NCBI GenBank assembly: GCA_038230775.1
Contig: JBBRMQ010000004.1
Coordinates: 1-44,805, forward strand
Reading direction: 5' to 3'
Source: JBBRMQ01 sp038230775
GTDB lineage: Bacteria; Acidobacteriota; Thermoanaerobaculia; Gp7-AA8
DNA: 44,805 nt
The position numbers were made by a program, and so were the translations under genes. This document shows positions 23,103 to 32,657 of this stretch, piece by piece. The notes beneath the pieces are model-generated. The model made no database searches, had not been told where the DNA came from, and was given only the letters and a program-made list of their open reading frames with translations. Each line of letters begins with the position of its first letter. Position 1 is the first letter of the stretch.

Positions 23103-26100
23103 ATGATGATGAAGCGCGCGACTCTGGCTCTCGTTCTCGTTTCCACGTCGCTCTTCGCCGCGACCCCCGACGCAGCGCTGCTGAAAAACATGCAGTGGCG
23201 CGAGGTCGGCCCGTATCGCGGAGGGCGTGCCGATGCAGTGGAAGGCATTCCCGGCCAGCCGAACGTCTACTACTTCGGCGCCGCCGGCGGCGGTGTGTGG
23301 AAGACGGTCGACGGCGGACAGACGTGGCGCCCGGTCTCCGACGGCTTCTTCGGCGGCACGATCGGCGCCATCGCCATCGCTCCATCGGATCCCGCTGTTG
23401 TGTACGTCGGTACGGGTGAGGAGACGATCCGCGGAAACGTTTCGCCCGGCGGTGGCATGTGGAAGTCGACCGATGCCGGCAAGTCGTGGACGAAGATCGG
23501 CCTCGAGGACTCGCAGCACATCGCGCGCATCCGCGTGCATCCGTCGAATCCGGATCTCGTGTACGTGGCAGCGATGGGCCACGCGTTCGGACCGAACGAC
23601 ATGCGCGGCGTCTATCGCTCGCGCGACGGCGGCAAGACGTGGGATCGCATCCTCTTCGTCAATCGCGACTCGGGCGCCGTCGATCTGACGCTCGACCCCA
23701 GCAACCCGCGCATCATCTACGCCAGCACCTGGCGCTTTCGCAGAGGACCGTCGTTTTTCGAGAGCGGCGGCGAAGGCTCCGCACTCTGGAAGTCGACCGA
23801 CGGCGGCGACTCGTGGAAGGAGCTCTCCCGCAACAAGGCGATGCCGAAAGGAACCCTCGGCATCATCGGCGTCAGCGTCTCACCGTCCAATCCGCAGAAT
23901 GTCTACGCGATTGTGGAGGCGAAAGACGGCGGCGTGTTCCGTTCGCGCGACGGCGGCGACACCTGGACGAAGACCACCGACTCGGCCGATCTTCGCCAGC
24001 GCGCCTGGTACTACAGCCGGATCTACGCCGATCCAAAGGATGAAGACACCGCGTTCGTCGTCAACGTGCAGTTCCACAAGACGAAGGACGGCGGCAAGAC
24101 CTGGTCGCGCATTGCCACGCCGCACGGCGATAACCACGATCTGTGGATTGCGCCAAACGATTCGCAGCGCATGATCGAGGCGAACGACGGCGGCGCGACC
24201 GTCACCACTGACGGCGGCACCACGTGGACCACGGAAAACAATCAGCCGACCGCGCAGTTCTACCGCGTCTCCGTCGATAACGACTTTCCGTATCGCCTGT
24301 TAGGCCCGCAGCAGGACAACTCCGCGGTCCGCATCCGTCATCGCAGCACGAGCGGCAGCATCGGCGAGCGCGATTGGGAAGTCACGGCCGGCGGCGAGAG
24401 CGGCTACATCATTGCCGATCCGAAGAATCCCGACGTCGTCTACGGCGGCTCGTACGGGGGGCTGCTGATCATGCTCAACCATCGCACCGGGGAGATCCGC
24501 GATGTGAATCCCTACCCGAACAATCCGATGGGCGCCGGCGCCGCCGACACCAAGCATCGCTTTCAGTGGAACTTTCCTCTCTTCTTTTCGCCGAACGATC
24601 CGAAGAAGCTCTACGCCGCGTCACAGTTCATGCTGGAGAGCACGGACGGAGGCGCGAGCTGGCGGCAGATCAGCCCCGATCTCACGCGCAACGACAAGAC
24701 GAAGCAGGGCTCATCCGGCGGTCCGATCACCAAGGACAACACCAGCGTCGAGTACTACGACACGATCTTCTACGCAGCGGAGTCGCCGCTCGAGCCAGGC
24801 GTTCTCTGGGCCGGCTCGGACGACGGCCTCGTCTACGTGTCGCGCGACGCTGGCGCACATTGGGACAACGTCACACCGCCGAAAACGATGCTGCCCGAGT
24901 GGACGATGATCAATCAGCTCGATGCCAGTCCGCTCGACAAGGGCACCGCATACGTCGCGGCGACGGGATACAAGCTGGACGACTTTCACCCGTACCTCTT
25001 CAAGACGAACGACTACGGCAAGACGTGGACGAAGATCACCGACGGCATCCCTGCAAGTGAATTCACGCGCGTCATCCGCGCCGACGAGAAACGCCGCGGT
25101 CTTCTCTTCGCCGGAACGGAACGCGGTGTCTATGCCTCGTTCGACGACGGCGCGCACTGGCAGTCGCTTCAATACAAATTGCCGATCGTGCCGATCGCCG
25201 ATCTGCTCGAGCATCAGGACGCGCTCATCGCCGCAACGCACGGCCGCTCGATCTGGATGCTCGACGACATCGAGCCGCTGCGCCAGTTGAATTCCGACCT
25301 CGGCGCGACGCCAGTCCGTCTCTTCACCCCCGCCTTCGCGTGGCGAATGGATGGCGGGGGCCGCGGAGCGGGCGGTGGCGGCGGCGCACACACGGAAGGA
25401 ACCAATCCTCCGAGCGGTGCGATCATCGACTTCGTCATTCAGAATCAAAAGCCCGGCACCAAGGTCTCCCTCGCATTTCTCGGTCCTGACGGCAAGGTTC
25501 TTCGCGAGCTGAAAGGCGAAGTGCAGGCCGAGCCGGACAAGCCGCTCGAGCTCAAAGGTGGAACACCTCCGCCCGCCGCCACGGCCGCGGAGCCGCCGAA
25601 AGAAGGCGTGAAGTCCGAAGGCGGAACGACCGAGCAGCAGCCGGGGGTGGCGGAAGCAGGGGCCGAGGAGGAGGAGCCGGGCGGGCGACGGGGGGGAGAT
25701 TCCGACAAGCTCACGAACATCGCGAACGGTCACAACCGAGTCGCGTGGAATCTGCGCATGCCGGAAGCGAAGCGATTCCCCGGGATGGTTCTGTGGGCCG
25801 GTGGAACGCTCGGACCTCGCGTCCCGGCCGGAACATACACCGCGAAGCTGACGGTCGGCGATCAGTCGCCGCAAACGGCGCCATTCGAAGTTCGTCAGGA
25901 TCCGCGCACCACCGCCACGGCGGCCGATCTGAAGTCGCAGTACGACTTCGTGATGAGCGTTCACGACAAGCTGTCGCAGGTGAACGAGGAGGTGACGAAG
26001 ATCCGCGACGTGCGGAAGTCGCTCACCGATATCAAGAAGCGATCGGCGGACAACAAGCCCGTCGTCGCCGCTGCGAACGATCTCGACAAGAAGATGACCC

Positions 26101-26372
26101 TGGTCGAGGAGGCGCTCTATCAGACGAAGAACAAGAGCTCACAGGATCCGCTGAACTATCCGATCCGCCTCAACGACAAGCTCGCGGGCGTCGGCGACAG
26201 CGCCGCAGCGGGAGCGTTTGCGCCGACCAGCCAACAGATCGCGGTACGCGACGATCTCGTGGCGCAGATCGACGCCGAGCTGGCGAAGTTGAACGCGATC
26301 TGGCAAATCGATCTGCCCGCATTCAACAAGCTGGTGAAGGATCAGAACGTGCCGGCGGTGATCGTCAAGTAG
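23103..26372 (+). CDS. Large secreted BNR/VPS10-sortilin-type beta-propeller protein
   Basis: 1,089 residues from ATG 23103. Signal peptide MMMKRATLALVLVSTSLFAA. About 30-740 is one or two propellers with many Asp-box repeats (SxDxGxTW: TVDGGQTW, STDAGKSW, SRDGGKTW, STDGGDSW, TTDGGTTW, STDGGASW, TNDYGKTW). About 760-960 is an Ig-like segment containing a Gly/Glu-rich linker. About 960-1089 is helical (YDFVMSVHDKLSQVNEEVTK). The family is abundant in Acidobacteriota and Bacteroidota and is often annotated as glycosyl hydrolase or sortilin-like, without a proven activity; no catalytic set is visible. The gene is intact and stands alone, with REP-like repeats after it. Confidence 0.9.
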   Translation: MMMKRATLALVLVSTSLFAATPDAALLKNMQWREVGPYRGGRADAVEGIPGQPNVYYFGAAGGGVWKTVDGGQTWRPVSDGFFGGTIGAIAIAPSDPAVVYVGTGEETIRGNVSPGGGMWKSTDAGKSWTKIGLEDSQHIARIRVHPSNPDLVYVAAMGHAFGPNDMRGVYRSRDGGKTWDRILFVNRDSGAVDLTLDPSNPRIIYASTWRFRRGPSFFESGGEGSALWKSTDGGDSWKELSRNKAMPKGTLGIIGVSVSPSNPQNVYAIVEAKDGGVFRSRDGGDTWTKTTDSADLRQRAWYYSRIYADPKDEDTAFVVNVQFHKTKDGGKTWSRIATPHGDNHDLWIAPNDSQRMIEANDGGATVTTDGGTTWTTENNQPTAQFYRVSVDNDFPYRLLGPQQDNSAVRIRHRSTSGSIGERDWEVTAGGESGYIIADPKNPDVVYGGSYGGLLIMLNHRTGEIRDVNPYPNNPMGAGAADTKHRFQWNFPLFFSPNDPKKLYAASQFMLESTDGGASWRQISPDLTRNDKTKQGSSGGPITKDNTSVEYYDTIFYAAESPLEPGVLWAGSDDGLVYVSRDAGAHWDNVTPPKTMLPEWTMINQLDASPLDKGTAYVAATGYKLDDFHPYLFKTNDYGKTWTKITDGIPASEFTRVIRADEKRRGLLFAGTERGVYASFDDGAHWQSLQYKLPIVPIADLLEHQDALIAATHGRSIWMLDDIEPLRQLNSDLGATPVRLFTPAFAWRMDGGGRGAGGGGGAHTEGTNPPSGAIIDFVIQNQKPGTKVSLAFLGPDGKVLRELKGEVQAEPDKPLELKGGTPPPAATAAEPPKEGVKSEGGTTEQQPGVAEAGAEEEEPGGRRGGDSDKLTNIANGHNRVAWNLRMPEAKRFPGMVLWAGGTLGPRVPAGTYTAKLTVGDQSPQTAPFEVRQDPRTTATAADLKSQYDFVMSVHDKLSQVNEEVTKIRDVRKSLTDIKKRSADNKPVVAAANDLDKKMTLVEEALYQTKNKSSQDPLNYPIRLNDKLAGVGDSAAAGAFAPTSQQIAVRDDLVAQIDAELAKLNAIWQIDLPAFNKLVKDQNVPAVIVK

Positions 26373-26391
26373 GAGTTGCGGCGCCGGGAGG

Positions 26392-26509
26392 GGCGGGCTG
26401 AAGCCCGCCACCACATTCAGCAGGGACGCCACGTGCGGTCTGCTTCTGTGTGAGGACCGGCTTCAGCCGGTCACGGCCGACCGGCTAAAGCCGGTCCTCA
26501 CACAGAAGC
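26392..26509. repeat. REP-like hairpins including a 31-base inverted repeat
   Basis: GGCGGGCTGAAGCCCGCC (26392-26409) forms one hairpin. Then 26442-26472 and 26479-26509 form 31-base arms with one mismatch and a 6-base loop: left arm starts GCTTCTGTGTGAGGACCGGC, right arm ends TCCTCACACAGAAGC. Each arm itself contains the palindrome GACCGGCTTCAGCCGGTC. This is the best-preserved member of the family. Confidence 0.9.
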
Positions 26510-26557
26510 CTCGGTGATTCAGGGGCGGGAAATTTCGATATTGCGTCACTCAAATGG

Positions 26558-27175
26558 GTGATGCAGACGATGCGAACGATCCCCGACAACATGCCGCATC
26601 CCATCGAAACGCATTTGTGGGCGGTTCTCGACGCCGTTCCTTTCGCCGTAGTCCTCATCGGACGCGATCTGAAAGTCCGCGGCATGAACTCGCGCGGGCA
26701 GACGCTGCTGCGCGACGCCGATGCAGTGCGTTTCGACGGATCGCGCTTGCGTGCTACCGCCAGCGAGATCGTCGACGAACGGCTCCAGTCGGCGCTTGCC
26801 TCAGGTGAGTGCTGCGTGCTGAGACTGGATCGTCTTTCGAAACAGAGAGCGATGGAAGTATCGGTTCTGTCGCTGGATGCGGAATGCTCGGCCGTCATCA
26901 TCGGCGATCCGTCGCGCGCGATCGCGCCGCGGCCGGAGCATCTGCGGCGGCTCTACGGCCTGACGCCGACCGAGGCCCGCGTGGCGGCTGCGGTGGTGCA
27001 GGGTGCGGGCGGCCAGAGCGCCGCACGCGAGCTAGGCATGAGCGTCAATACGCTCCGCCGTCATTTGAAGAGCGTCTTCATCAAGACGCAGGTCGAACGG
27101 CAGAGCGAGCTGGTTCGAGTGCTCCTGTCTGGCATCGCCGCGTTGAACTTCGAGCGGTCTGATTCAAACCGGTAA
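26558..27175 (+). CDS. LuxR-type transcription regulator with PAS-like N-terminus
   Basis: About 205 residues. Residues about 15-115 look like a small PAS-type sensor (HLWAVLDAVPFAVVLIGRDLKV). Residues about 135-195 hold a LuxR/GerE helix-turn-helix: YGLTPTEARVAAAVVQGAG, SAARELGMSVNTLRRHLKSV and FIKTQVERQSELVRVL. GTG 26558, ATG 26561 and ATG 26570 are all possible starts; none has a strong ribosome site. No partner sensor kinase or receiver domain is present, and the target genes are unknown. Convergent with the oxidoreductase gene at a short distance. Confidence 0.85.
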   Translation: MMQTMRTIPDNMPHPIETHLWAVLDAVPFAVVLIGRDLKVRGMNSRGQTLLRDADAVRFDGSRLRATASEIVDERLQSALASGECCVLRLDRLSKQRAMEVSVLSLDAECSAVIIGDPSRAIAPRPEHLRRLYGLTPTEARVAAAVVQGAGGQSAARELGMSVNTLRRHLKSVFIKTQVERQSELVRVLLSGIAALNFERSDSNR

Positions 27176-27193
27176 TTCGCCATCGGGGAACGA

Positions 27194-28183
27194 TCAAGTA
27201 CTGATCGTTTCCCACCGCCCGCCGTTCGAACTCGAGCGGCGGGCGGCGTCTAACACGCGCTGCACGGCGAGGCCATCCACGAACGTCGCCGCCGCGGCCA
27301 GCGCCGTACGGTCGCCTTCATCGATCGCCTGCTTGAGCGCGAGCGCCAGCCGGTACGTTCCGGTTCCGAACGCGCCGCCCATGGAGTTCCCCGGGCGCTT
27401 CGCCAGATCTTCGCCCGCGACGCGTTGAAACGGCTCGCCGCGCTTCGCGAACAGCAACTCCTCACCGGTCAGCCGCAGCGCCGCGTCCTCGCCGTGAATC
27501 GTGAGTACCGCGGGCTCGTCCGGTCCCGAAGCCGCGGCGTTGAATGTCATCGCCGCAAACGCACCGCTGCGCAGGCGAAGATGAACGGCCGCGAAGTCGT
27601 CGGACGTCACCTTCTTTCCCGAGCGTTCGGTGATCGTCGTGCGCAGCTCCCCGCGTATCGCTTCTGGCTCGAGGCCGAGGGAGCGGAGGGTGTCGACGAG
27701 GTGGGAGCCGACGGCGCCCCATACTCCGCCGCCGAGCGACGCATCGCTCCACCAGTTCCACGGACGCGTGCGATCGCCGCGATTCGGACTCGAGTACCGC
27801 ACTTCGGCGTAGCGTACCGCTCCGATGTCGGCGATCCTCTTCCGCGCTTCGGCGTAGGACGGCACGAAACGAAGCTCGTGGTCGATGATCGCGATCTGTT
27901 GCGGATGCGCCTCCGCTGCAGCGACCATGCGAAGGGCTTCATCCGCATCGAGCGCCATCGGTTTCTCACAGACGACGTGCTTTCCGGCCTCCAGCGCAGC
28001 GCTTGCCATCTCCACGTGCGACGACGGCGGCATGACCACGCTGATGATGTCGGCATTCGACGCGATGGCCTCACGCCAGTTGTCGCGCCCGCTCACCGAG
28101 ACGACCTCCAGACCGGCCTCCGAGAAGTTCGGAAGCTGGGAGCGCTCGCCCCAGCCGCGACCTATGATTGCAACTCTAGCCAT
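27194..28183 (-). CDS. Gfo/Idh/MocA-family NAD(P)-dependent oxidoreductase
   Basis: 329 residues, cytosolic. N-terminal Rossmann fold: MARVAIIGRGWGERSQLPN, then ADIISVVMPPSSHVEMASAA and the family signature VVCEKPMALDADEALRM containing the EKP catalytic Lys. WNWWSDASLGGGVWGAVGSHLVD carries the second-half GGxxxxxGxHxxD-like motif. The family oxidises or reduces sugars and inositols; substrate not determined. ATG 28183 is used. Divergent from the membrane protein gene across 44 bases, with no adjacent sugar catabolic genes. Confidence 0.9.
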   Translation of the reverse strand: MARVAIIGRGWGERSQLPNFSEAGLEVVSVSGRDNWREAIASNADIISVVMPPSSHVEMASAALEAGKHVVCEKPMALDADEALRMVAAAEAHPQQIAIIDHELRFVPSYAEARKRIADIGAVRYAEVRYSSPNRGDRTRPWNWWSDASLGGGVWGAVGSHLVDTLRSLGLEPEAIRGELRTTITERSGKKVTSDDFAAVHLRLRSGAFAAMTFNAAASGPDEPAVLTIHGEDAALRLTGEELLFAKRGEPFQRVAGEDLAKRPGNSMGGAFGTGTYRLALALKQAIDEGDRTALAAAATFVDGLAVQRVLDAARRSSSNGGRWETIST

Positions 28184-28227
28184 TTGAGTTAGTTACAAGT
28201 GGCAGCGAAATTGAACCTTTTCTGGGC

Positions 28228-28725
28228 ATGTCCAAGCTCATCGTTCCCGTCCGCGATCGGCGCAGTCGCAAGCGCATCGTAACTCTGAAAAACTTTGGAT
28301 GGGTGGTGGCCGCGTTGGTCGTGACATTCGTGGGCCTCACCGTTTGGTCCAGCACGCGCCACAACGGTTCGGAAGGCTATGGACGTCTCTTTGGCAAGCA
28401 GGTCGCTCGTCAGAACGAGATCCCGCAGCCGAAGTTCGATGTCATCAAGGAAGCGCCCGTTGCGGACCAGACCGCGCCCGATCCTTATCTGGTCGAGCCG
28501 GCCGCTCGCGCGCAGTACCTGGGAGTGGAGCAGGCGTCGGCAACAGCCGGCGTGCAGCCGATCGCCATCGACCAGCCGGTCGCGACCAGCACACAGTCGC
28601 TCGATGCGCCGCGCGGCGGCGGGAAGAGCGTGACGATCGTCGGCGGCTCGAACGGCGTGGCCATCGTCAAGCGCGCCGACGGCCAGAAGCCGACGTTGAG
28701 CGGCGGAATCTTCAAGCAACAATAG
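28228..28725 (+). CDS. Hypothetical membrane-anchored protein
   Basis: 165 residues. A basic N-terminus (VRDRRSRKRIVTLKN) precedes one membrane helix (GWVVAALVVTFVGLTVW, about 24-40), so N-in/C-out topology is likely. The remainder is Pro/Ala/Gly-rich and probably unstructured, ending KRADGQKPTLSGGIFKQQ. No family is recognised. It sits 11 bases ahead of the phosphohexomutase gene, so the two are probably co-transcribed. Confidence 0.75.
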   Translation: MSKLIVPVRDRRSRKRIVTLKNFGWVVAALVVTFVGLTVWSSTRHNGSEGYGRLFGKQVARQNEIPQPKFDVIKEAPVADQTAPDPYLVEPAARAQYLGVEQASATAGVQPIAIDQPVATSTQSLDAPRGGGKSVTIVGGSNGVAIVKRADGQKPTLSGGIFKQQ

Positions 28726-28736
28726 AATAGCGGTCC

Positions 28737-30158
28737 ATGTCCGACATCACGTTCGGCACCGACGGCTGGCGTGCCGTCATTGCGGATCGCTTTACCTTCG
28801 ACAACGTTGCCCGCGTCACCGATGCGATCGCCGTCGCTGCGCGAGCACTCCAACCGCCGGCCGATATCGATCGCAACACGCTCGTCGTCGGCTTCGATCG
28901 CCGCTTTCTCTCCGCCGAATTTGCCCGCACGGCCGCGGAACGTCTTCGCGCCGCCGGCTACCGCGTCATCCTTTCGCTAGCGCCGACGCCTTCGCAGGCC
29001 ATCTCGTTCACGGCGGCGCATCGCAAGGTGTTAGGCGGAATCGTCATCACGGCGAGCCACAACCCGGCAAAGTACAACGGCATCAAGTTCAAGGCGTGGT
29101 ACGGCGGATCGGGGTTGCCGGAGATGTATCAGGCGATCGCCGGCGCGCTCGGCAAATCCGAAACGAAGGGCGGCGGCTCGATTTCCGAAGAAGACCTCCT
29201 TGCGGACTACGTGACGGCGATGCGATCGCGGCTCGACCTGGAGAAGATCCGCTCGGCGCGGCTCGCCATTCTTCACGATCCGATTCACGGCGTCGCGGCG
29301 CAGCTTCCGTCGAAAGTTCTCGGCCTCGACTACATGGGCGCGGCGCGCATCATCCGGCGCAGCGTGCAGCCGCTGACCGAGACGGTGGTCGACGGCATCC
29401 GCGGCGACATCAATCCATCGTTCGGCGGCGTCAACCCGGAGCCTATTCCGGAGAACCTCGCTGCGTCTCGCAATGTGATGCTGAGCGGCGAGTATGACCT
29501 CGCCATCTGCAACGACGGCGACGCCGACCGCCTCGGCATCCTCGATGAGCGCGGCGAGTTCGTCTCGCCGCAGAAGATCATCTCGCTGCTCGCGCTCTAT
29601 CTCGTGCGCGAGAAAAAGATGAAGGGCGAGATCGTCAAGACATTCTCGACCACGAGGCTGATCGAGCGCGTGGCGAAGGCGCTGGGCGCGACCCTGCACG
29701 AGACGCCGATCGGCTTCAAGTACGTCGCTGATCTCATGCTGTCGCGCGACATCCTCATCGGCGGCGAAGAGAGCGGCGGCATCGGCTTCGGCCACTTCCT
29801 GCCCGAGCGCGACGGTGTGCTGAGCGGGCTCATGGTCGCCGAATGCGTCGCGCACTACAGCAAGCCGCTGTCCGAGGTCGTCGGCGCGATGGAGGAGGAG
29901 TTCGGCGCTCTTCACTACGACCGTCGCGACGTGCATACGCCCGTCGAACAGGCGGCGGCTCTCATCGCGCGAGCCGGCGAGATCTTTCCCGGCTCGACCT
30001 CCACCGAAGAAAAGGATGGGACCAAGCTGAACTTTTCCGATGGCTCGTGGATCCTCTTTCGCAAGTCCGGAACCGAGCCGATGCTCCGCATCTACGCGGA
30101 GAGCCCATCGGCCGAGCGCGTGCAGGAGATGCTGGGCCTCGCCGTCGCTGAGCTCTAA
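28737..30158 (+). CDS. Phosphoglucomutase/phosphomannomutase family (alpha-D-phosphohexomutase)
   Basis: 473 residues, cytosolic. Interconverts hexose 1- and 6-phosphates through a phosphoserine. All four family loops are seen: active serine in VITASHNPAKYNGIK (about 102-116), metal loop NDGDADRLGI (about 258-267), sugar loop GGEESGGIGF (about 341-350) and phosphate loop RKSGTEPMLRIY (about 442-453). It starts in the usual way with ITFGTDGWRAVI. Glucose versus mannose preference cannot be read from these motifs. Start ATG 28737. Followed by REP-like hairpins. Confidence 0.95.
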   Translation: MSDITFGTDGWRAVIADRFTFDNVARVTDAIAVAARALQPPADIDRNTLVVGFDRRFLSAEFARTAAERLRAAGYRVILSLAPTPSQAISFTAAHRKVLGGIVITASHNPAKYNGIKFKAWYGGSGLPEMYQAIAGALGKSETKGGGSISEEDLLADYVTAMRSRLDLEKIRSARLAILHDPIHGVAAQLPSKVLGLDYMGAARIIRRSVQPLTETVVDGIRGDINPSFGGVNPEPIPENLAASRNVMLSGEYDLAICNDGDADRLGILDERGEFVSPQKIISLLALYLVREKKMKGEIVKTFSTTRLIERVAKALGATLHETPIGFKYVADLMLSRDILIGGEESGGIGFGHFLPERDGVLSGLMVAECVAHYSKPLSEVVGAMEEEFGALHYDRRDVHTPVEQAAALIARAGEIFPGSTSTEEKDGTKLNFSDGSWILFRKSGTEPMLRIYAESPSAERVQEMLGLAVAEL

Positions 30159-30162
30159 GCCA

Positions 30163-30232
30163 CGCGGCGAAGCCGCGATGTGTGGGGCCAGCCCTCTGGC
30201 TGGCCTGGCCAGCCGAAGGGCTGGCCCCACAC
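30163..30232. repeat. REP-like hairpins between the phosphohexomutase and E1 genes
   Basis: CGCGGC-GAA-GCCGCG (30163-30177), then perfect 16-base arms at 30180-30195 (GTGTGGGGCCAGCCCT) and 30217-30232, with an internal smaller palindrome. There is no T-tract after it. Same size and style as the other REP-like patches but with a different core. Confidence 0.85.
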
Positions 30233-30239
30233 GTGCCCA

Positions 30240-32657
30240 ATGTTAGGATTCGACATCGTGGCGAACCCGAAGCAATCCGAAGAGACCCGCGCTCAGATCA
30301 CGCGCGAGACGATCCTCCAGGATTACCGCGTCGCGTTCCGCAGCCGCCAGGCCAGCCTCATCGGCCGAAGGGAAGTGCTGACCGGGAAGGCGAAGTTCGG
30401 CATTTTCGGCGACGGCAAGGAAATCGCGCAGCTCGCGATGGCGCGCGCGTTCCGCAAAGGCGACTGGCGCTCCGGCTACTACCGCGACCAGACCTTCATG
30501 TTCGCCCTCGGCATCGCAACGCTGGAAGAATTTTTCGGACAGCTCTACGCGCACGCGGACATCGAGCACGATCCGTGGTCCGGCGGCCGTTCGATGAACG
30601 CGCACTTTGCCACGCGCCTTCTCAATCCGGACGGAACCTGGCGCGGTCAGACCGATACGTACAACACATCGGCGGATGTGTCGCCGACAGGATCACAGAT
30701 GCCCCGCCTCGTCGGACTCGGATGGGCGTCGAAGATCTACCGCACGCTCGACGACCTGAAGTCGAGGACGCAGTTCTCCCGCAACGGCGATGAGATCGCG
30801 TGGGGAACCATCGGCAACGCGAGCTGTGCGGAAGGCATGTTCTGGGAATCGCTCAACGCCGCGGGTGTGATGCAGATCCCGATGATCGTCTCGATCTGGG
30901 ACGACGGCTTCGGCATTTCGGTCCCGAACGAGTTTCAGATCACCAAAGGCAATCTCTCGGAATTGCTGAAGGGCTTCCAGCGCGAGCCGAAGCAGAAGTC
31001 AGGCTTCGACGTGTACCAGGTCAAAGGATGGGACTATCCCGCGCTTTGCGAGACCTATATCAATGTAGCGTCCATCGTTCGCTCGCAGCATGTACCGGCC
31101 ATCATCCACGTCACCGAGATCACGCAGCCGCAAGGGCACTCGACGTCGGGCAGCCACGAGCGCTACAAGTCGAAGGACCGGCTGCAGTGGGAGATCGACT
31201 TCGACGGCATCATCAGGATGCGGGAGTGGATCATTGCGCAGGGTCTGGCCACCGCCGCCGAGCTGGACGCGTTCGAGAAAGAGGACACGCAGCTCGTCCG
31301 CGACGTGCAGCGCCGCTCATGGGATGCCTATCGCACCGGGATCGATGCCGATGTGAAGACCGTCATCGGCTTTCTCGAGCAGCTCGGTGCAAACGAGTTG
31401 AAGAGCGAATTGCAGCGCAATCAAGCTCCTTTCCGCCGCGACGCGATGCGCGCACTGACGTCAGCCTTGGTTGCCGCGAGATCTGCAGACGGGCTTCAGC
31501 CCGCCCCGAGCGAGATTCAGGAACGCGCGGCCAAATGGCTGCGCGGATTCAAGGAAGAGAACGATCGCCGCTACGACGAAGAGCTGTACGGAACGACCAC
31601 GCTGAACGTTCCGGAAGTGAAAGCCGAGTACGCGGCGGACGCTCCGACGCTCAACGGATTCGAGATCATCAATCAATGCTTCGATCACGCGCTGCGCCGC
31701 GATCCGTCGATCCTCATTTACGGTGAGGACGTCGGCAGGCTCGGCGATGTGAATCAGGGCTGCGCGGGTCTGCAGGAAAAGTACGGCGACGTGCGCGTCT
31801 CCGACGTCGGCATCCGCGAAGCGACCATCCTCGGTCAGGCCATCGGTGCGGCGCTGCGTGGACTGCGCCCGATCGCCGAGATCCAGTATCTCGACTACGT
31901 GTTGTACGCGCTGCAACTGATGTCGGACGATCTCGCCACCACGCGCTGGCGCACGCGCGGCGGGCAGAAGTGTCCGGTCATCGTACGCACGCGCGGGCAC
32001 CGGCTCGAAGGCATCTGGCATTCCGGTTCGCCCATGGCCGGCATCATCAGCCTCGTTCGCGGGATGTACGTCTGCGTGCCGCGCAACATGACCCAGGCGG
32101 CGGGCTTCTACAACACGCTCCTGCAATCGGACGATCCGGCGATGGTCGTGGAAGTGCTGAACGCGTATCGGGTCAAGGAGAAGCTGCCGTCGAATATCGC
32201 CGCGTTCACCGTGCCCCTCGGCGTGCCGGAAGTGTTGCGCGAGGGGAGCGACGTGACGCTGGTCAGCTACGGCGCCACGCTTCGCATCGTGCTGGAAGCG
32301 GCGGAGCTGCTGCACGAGACGGGCGTCGAAGCGGAGATCATCGATGTGCAGACGCTCCTTCCGTTCGACCTTCGGGGAACGATTCTGCAGTCGCTGAAGA
32401 AAACGAATCGCGTCGCGTTCATCGACGAAGACGTGCCCGGCGGCGGCACCGCGTTCATGATGCAGAACGTCCTCGAGCGCGACGGCGGATATGAATGGCT
32501 CGACTCGCAGCCGCTCACGATCGCGGCGAAGGAACATCGCCCGGCGTATGGCTCGGACGGTGACTACTGGTCAAAGCCGAATCGGGAGACCATCTTCGCG
32601 GCGGTCTACGATCTGATGCATGAAGCGAAGCCGTCGCGGTATCCTCGCTTTCTGTGA
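30240..32657 (+). CDS. 2-oxoacid dehydrogenase E1, alpha and beta subunits fused
   Basis: 805 residues. Thiamine-diphosphate E1 of a branched-chain or related 2-oxoacid dehydrogenase complex: about 1-390 is the alpha part (FRKGDWRSGYYRDQTFMFAL; ThDP-binding GTIGNASCAEG ... GFGIS) and about 455-805 the beta part (ILIYGEDVGRLGDVNQG, DVGIREATILGQAIGAALRG, QTLLPFDLRGTILQSLKK). Such fusions are typical of Bacteroidota and Acidobacteriota. Between the two is a linker containing SADGLQPAPSEI, encoded by a REP-like palindrome (31488-31506). No E2 or E3 gene is adjacent. ATG 30240 follows the hairpins; GTG 30258 is possible. The stop overlaps the next gene's GTG. Confidence 0.92.
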   Translation: MLGFDIVANPKQSEETRAQITRETILQDYRVAFRSRQASLIGRREVLTGKAKFGIFGDGKEIAQLAMARAFRKGDWRSGYYRDQTFMFALGIATLEEFFGQLYAHADIEHDPWSGGRSMNAHFATRLLNPDGTWRGQTDTYNTSADVSPTGSQMPRLVGLGWASKIYRTLDDLKSRTQFSRNGDEIAWGTIGNASCAEGMFWESLNAAGVMQIPMIVSIWDDGFGISVPNEFQITKGNLSELLKGFQREPKQKSGFDVYQVKGWDYPALCETYINVASIVRSQHVPAIIHVTEITQPQGHSTSGSHERYKSKDRLQWEIDFDGIIRMREWIIAQGLATAAELDAFEKEDTQLVRDVQRRSWDAYRTGIDADVKTVIGFLEQLGANELKSELQRNQAPFRRDAMRALTSALVAARSADGLQPAPSEIQERAAKWLRGFKEENDRRYDEELYGTTTLNVPEVKAEYAADAPTLNGFEIINQCFDHALRRDPSILIYGEDVGRLGDVNQGCAGLQEKYGDVRVSDVGIREATILGQAIGAALRGLRPIAEIQYLDYVLYALQLMSDDLATTRWRTRGGQKCPVIVRTRGHRLEGIWHSGSPMAGIISLVRGMYVCVPRNMTQAAGFYNTLLQSDDPAMVVEVLNAYRVKEKLPSNIAAFTVPLGVPEVLREGSDVTLVSYGATLRIVLEAAELLHETGVEAEIIDVQTLLPFDLRGTILQSLKKTNRVAFIDEDVPGGGTAFMMQNVLERDGGYEWLDSQPLTIAAKEHRPAYGSDGDYWSKPNRETIFAAVYDLMHEAKPSRYPRFL
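31488..31506. repeat. REP-like palindrome inside the E1 fusion gene
   Basis: GACGGGCTTCAGCCCGCCC is the reverse complement, with one change, of GGGCGGGCTGAAGCCCGCC at 26391-26409. It lies in frame in the linker between the alpha and beta domains. Confidence 0.8.
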
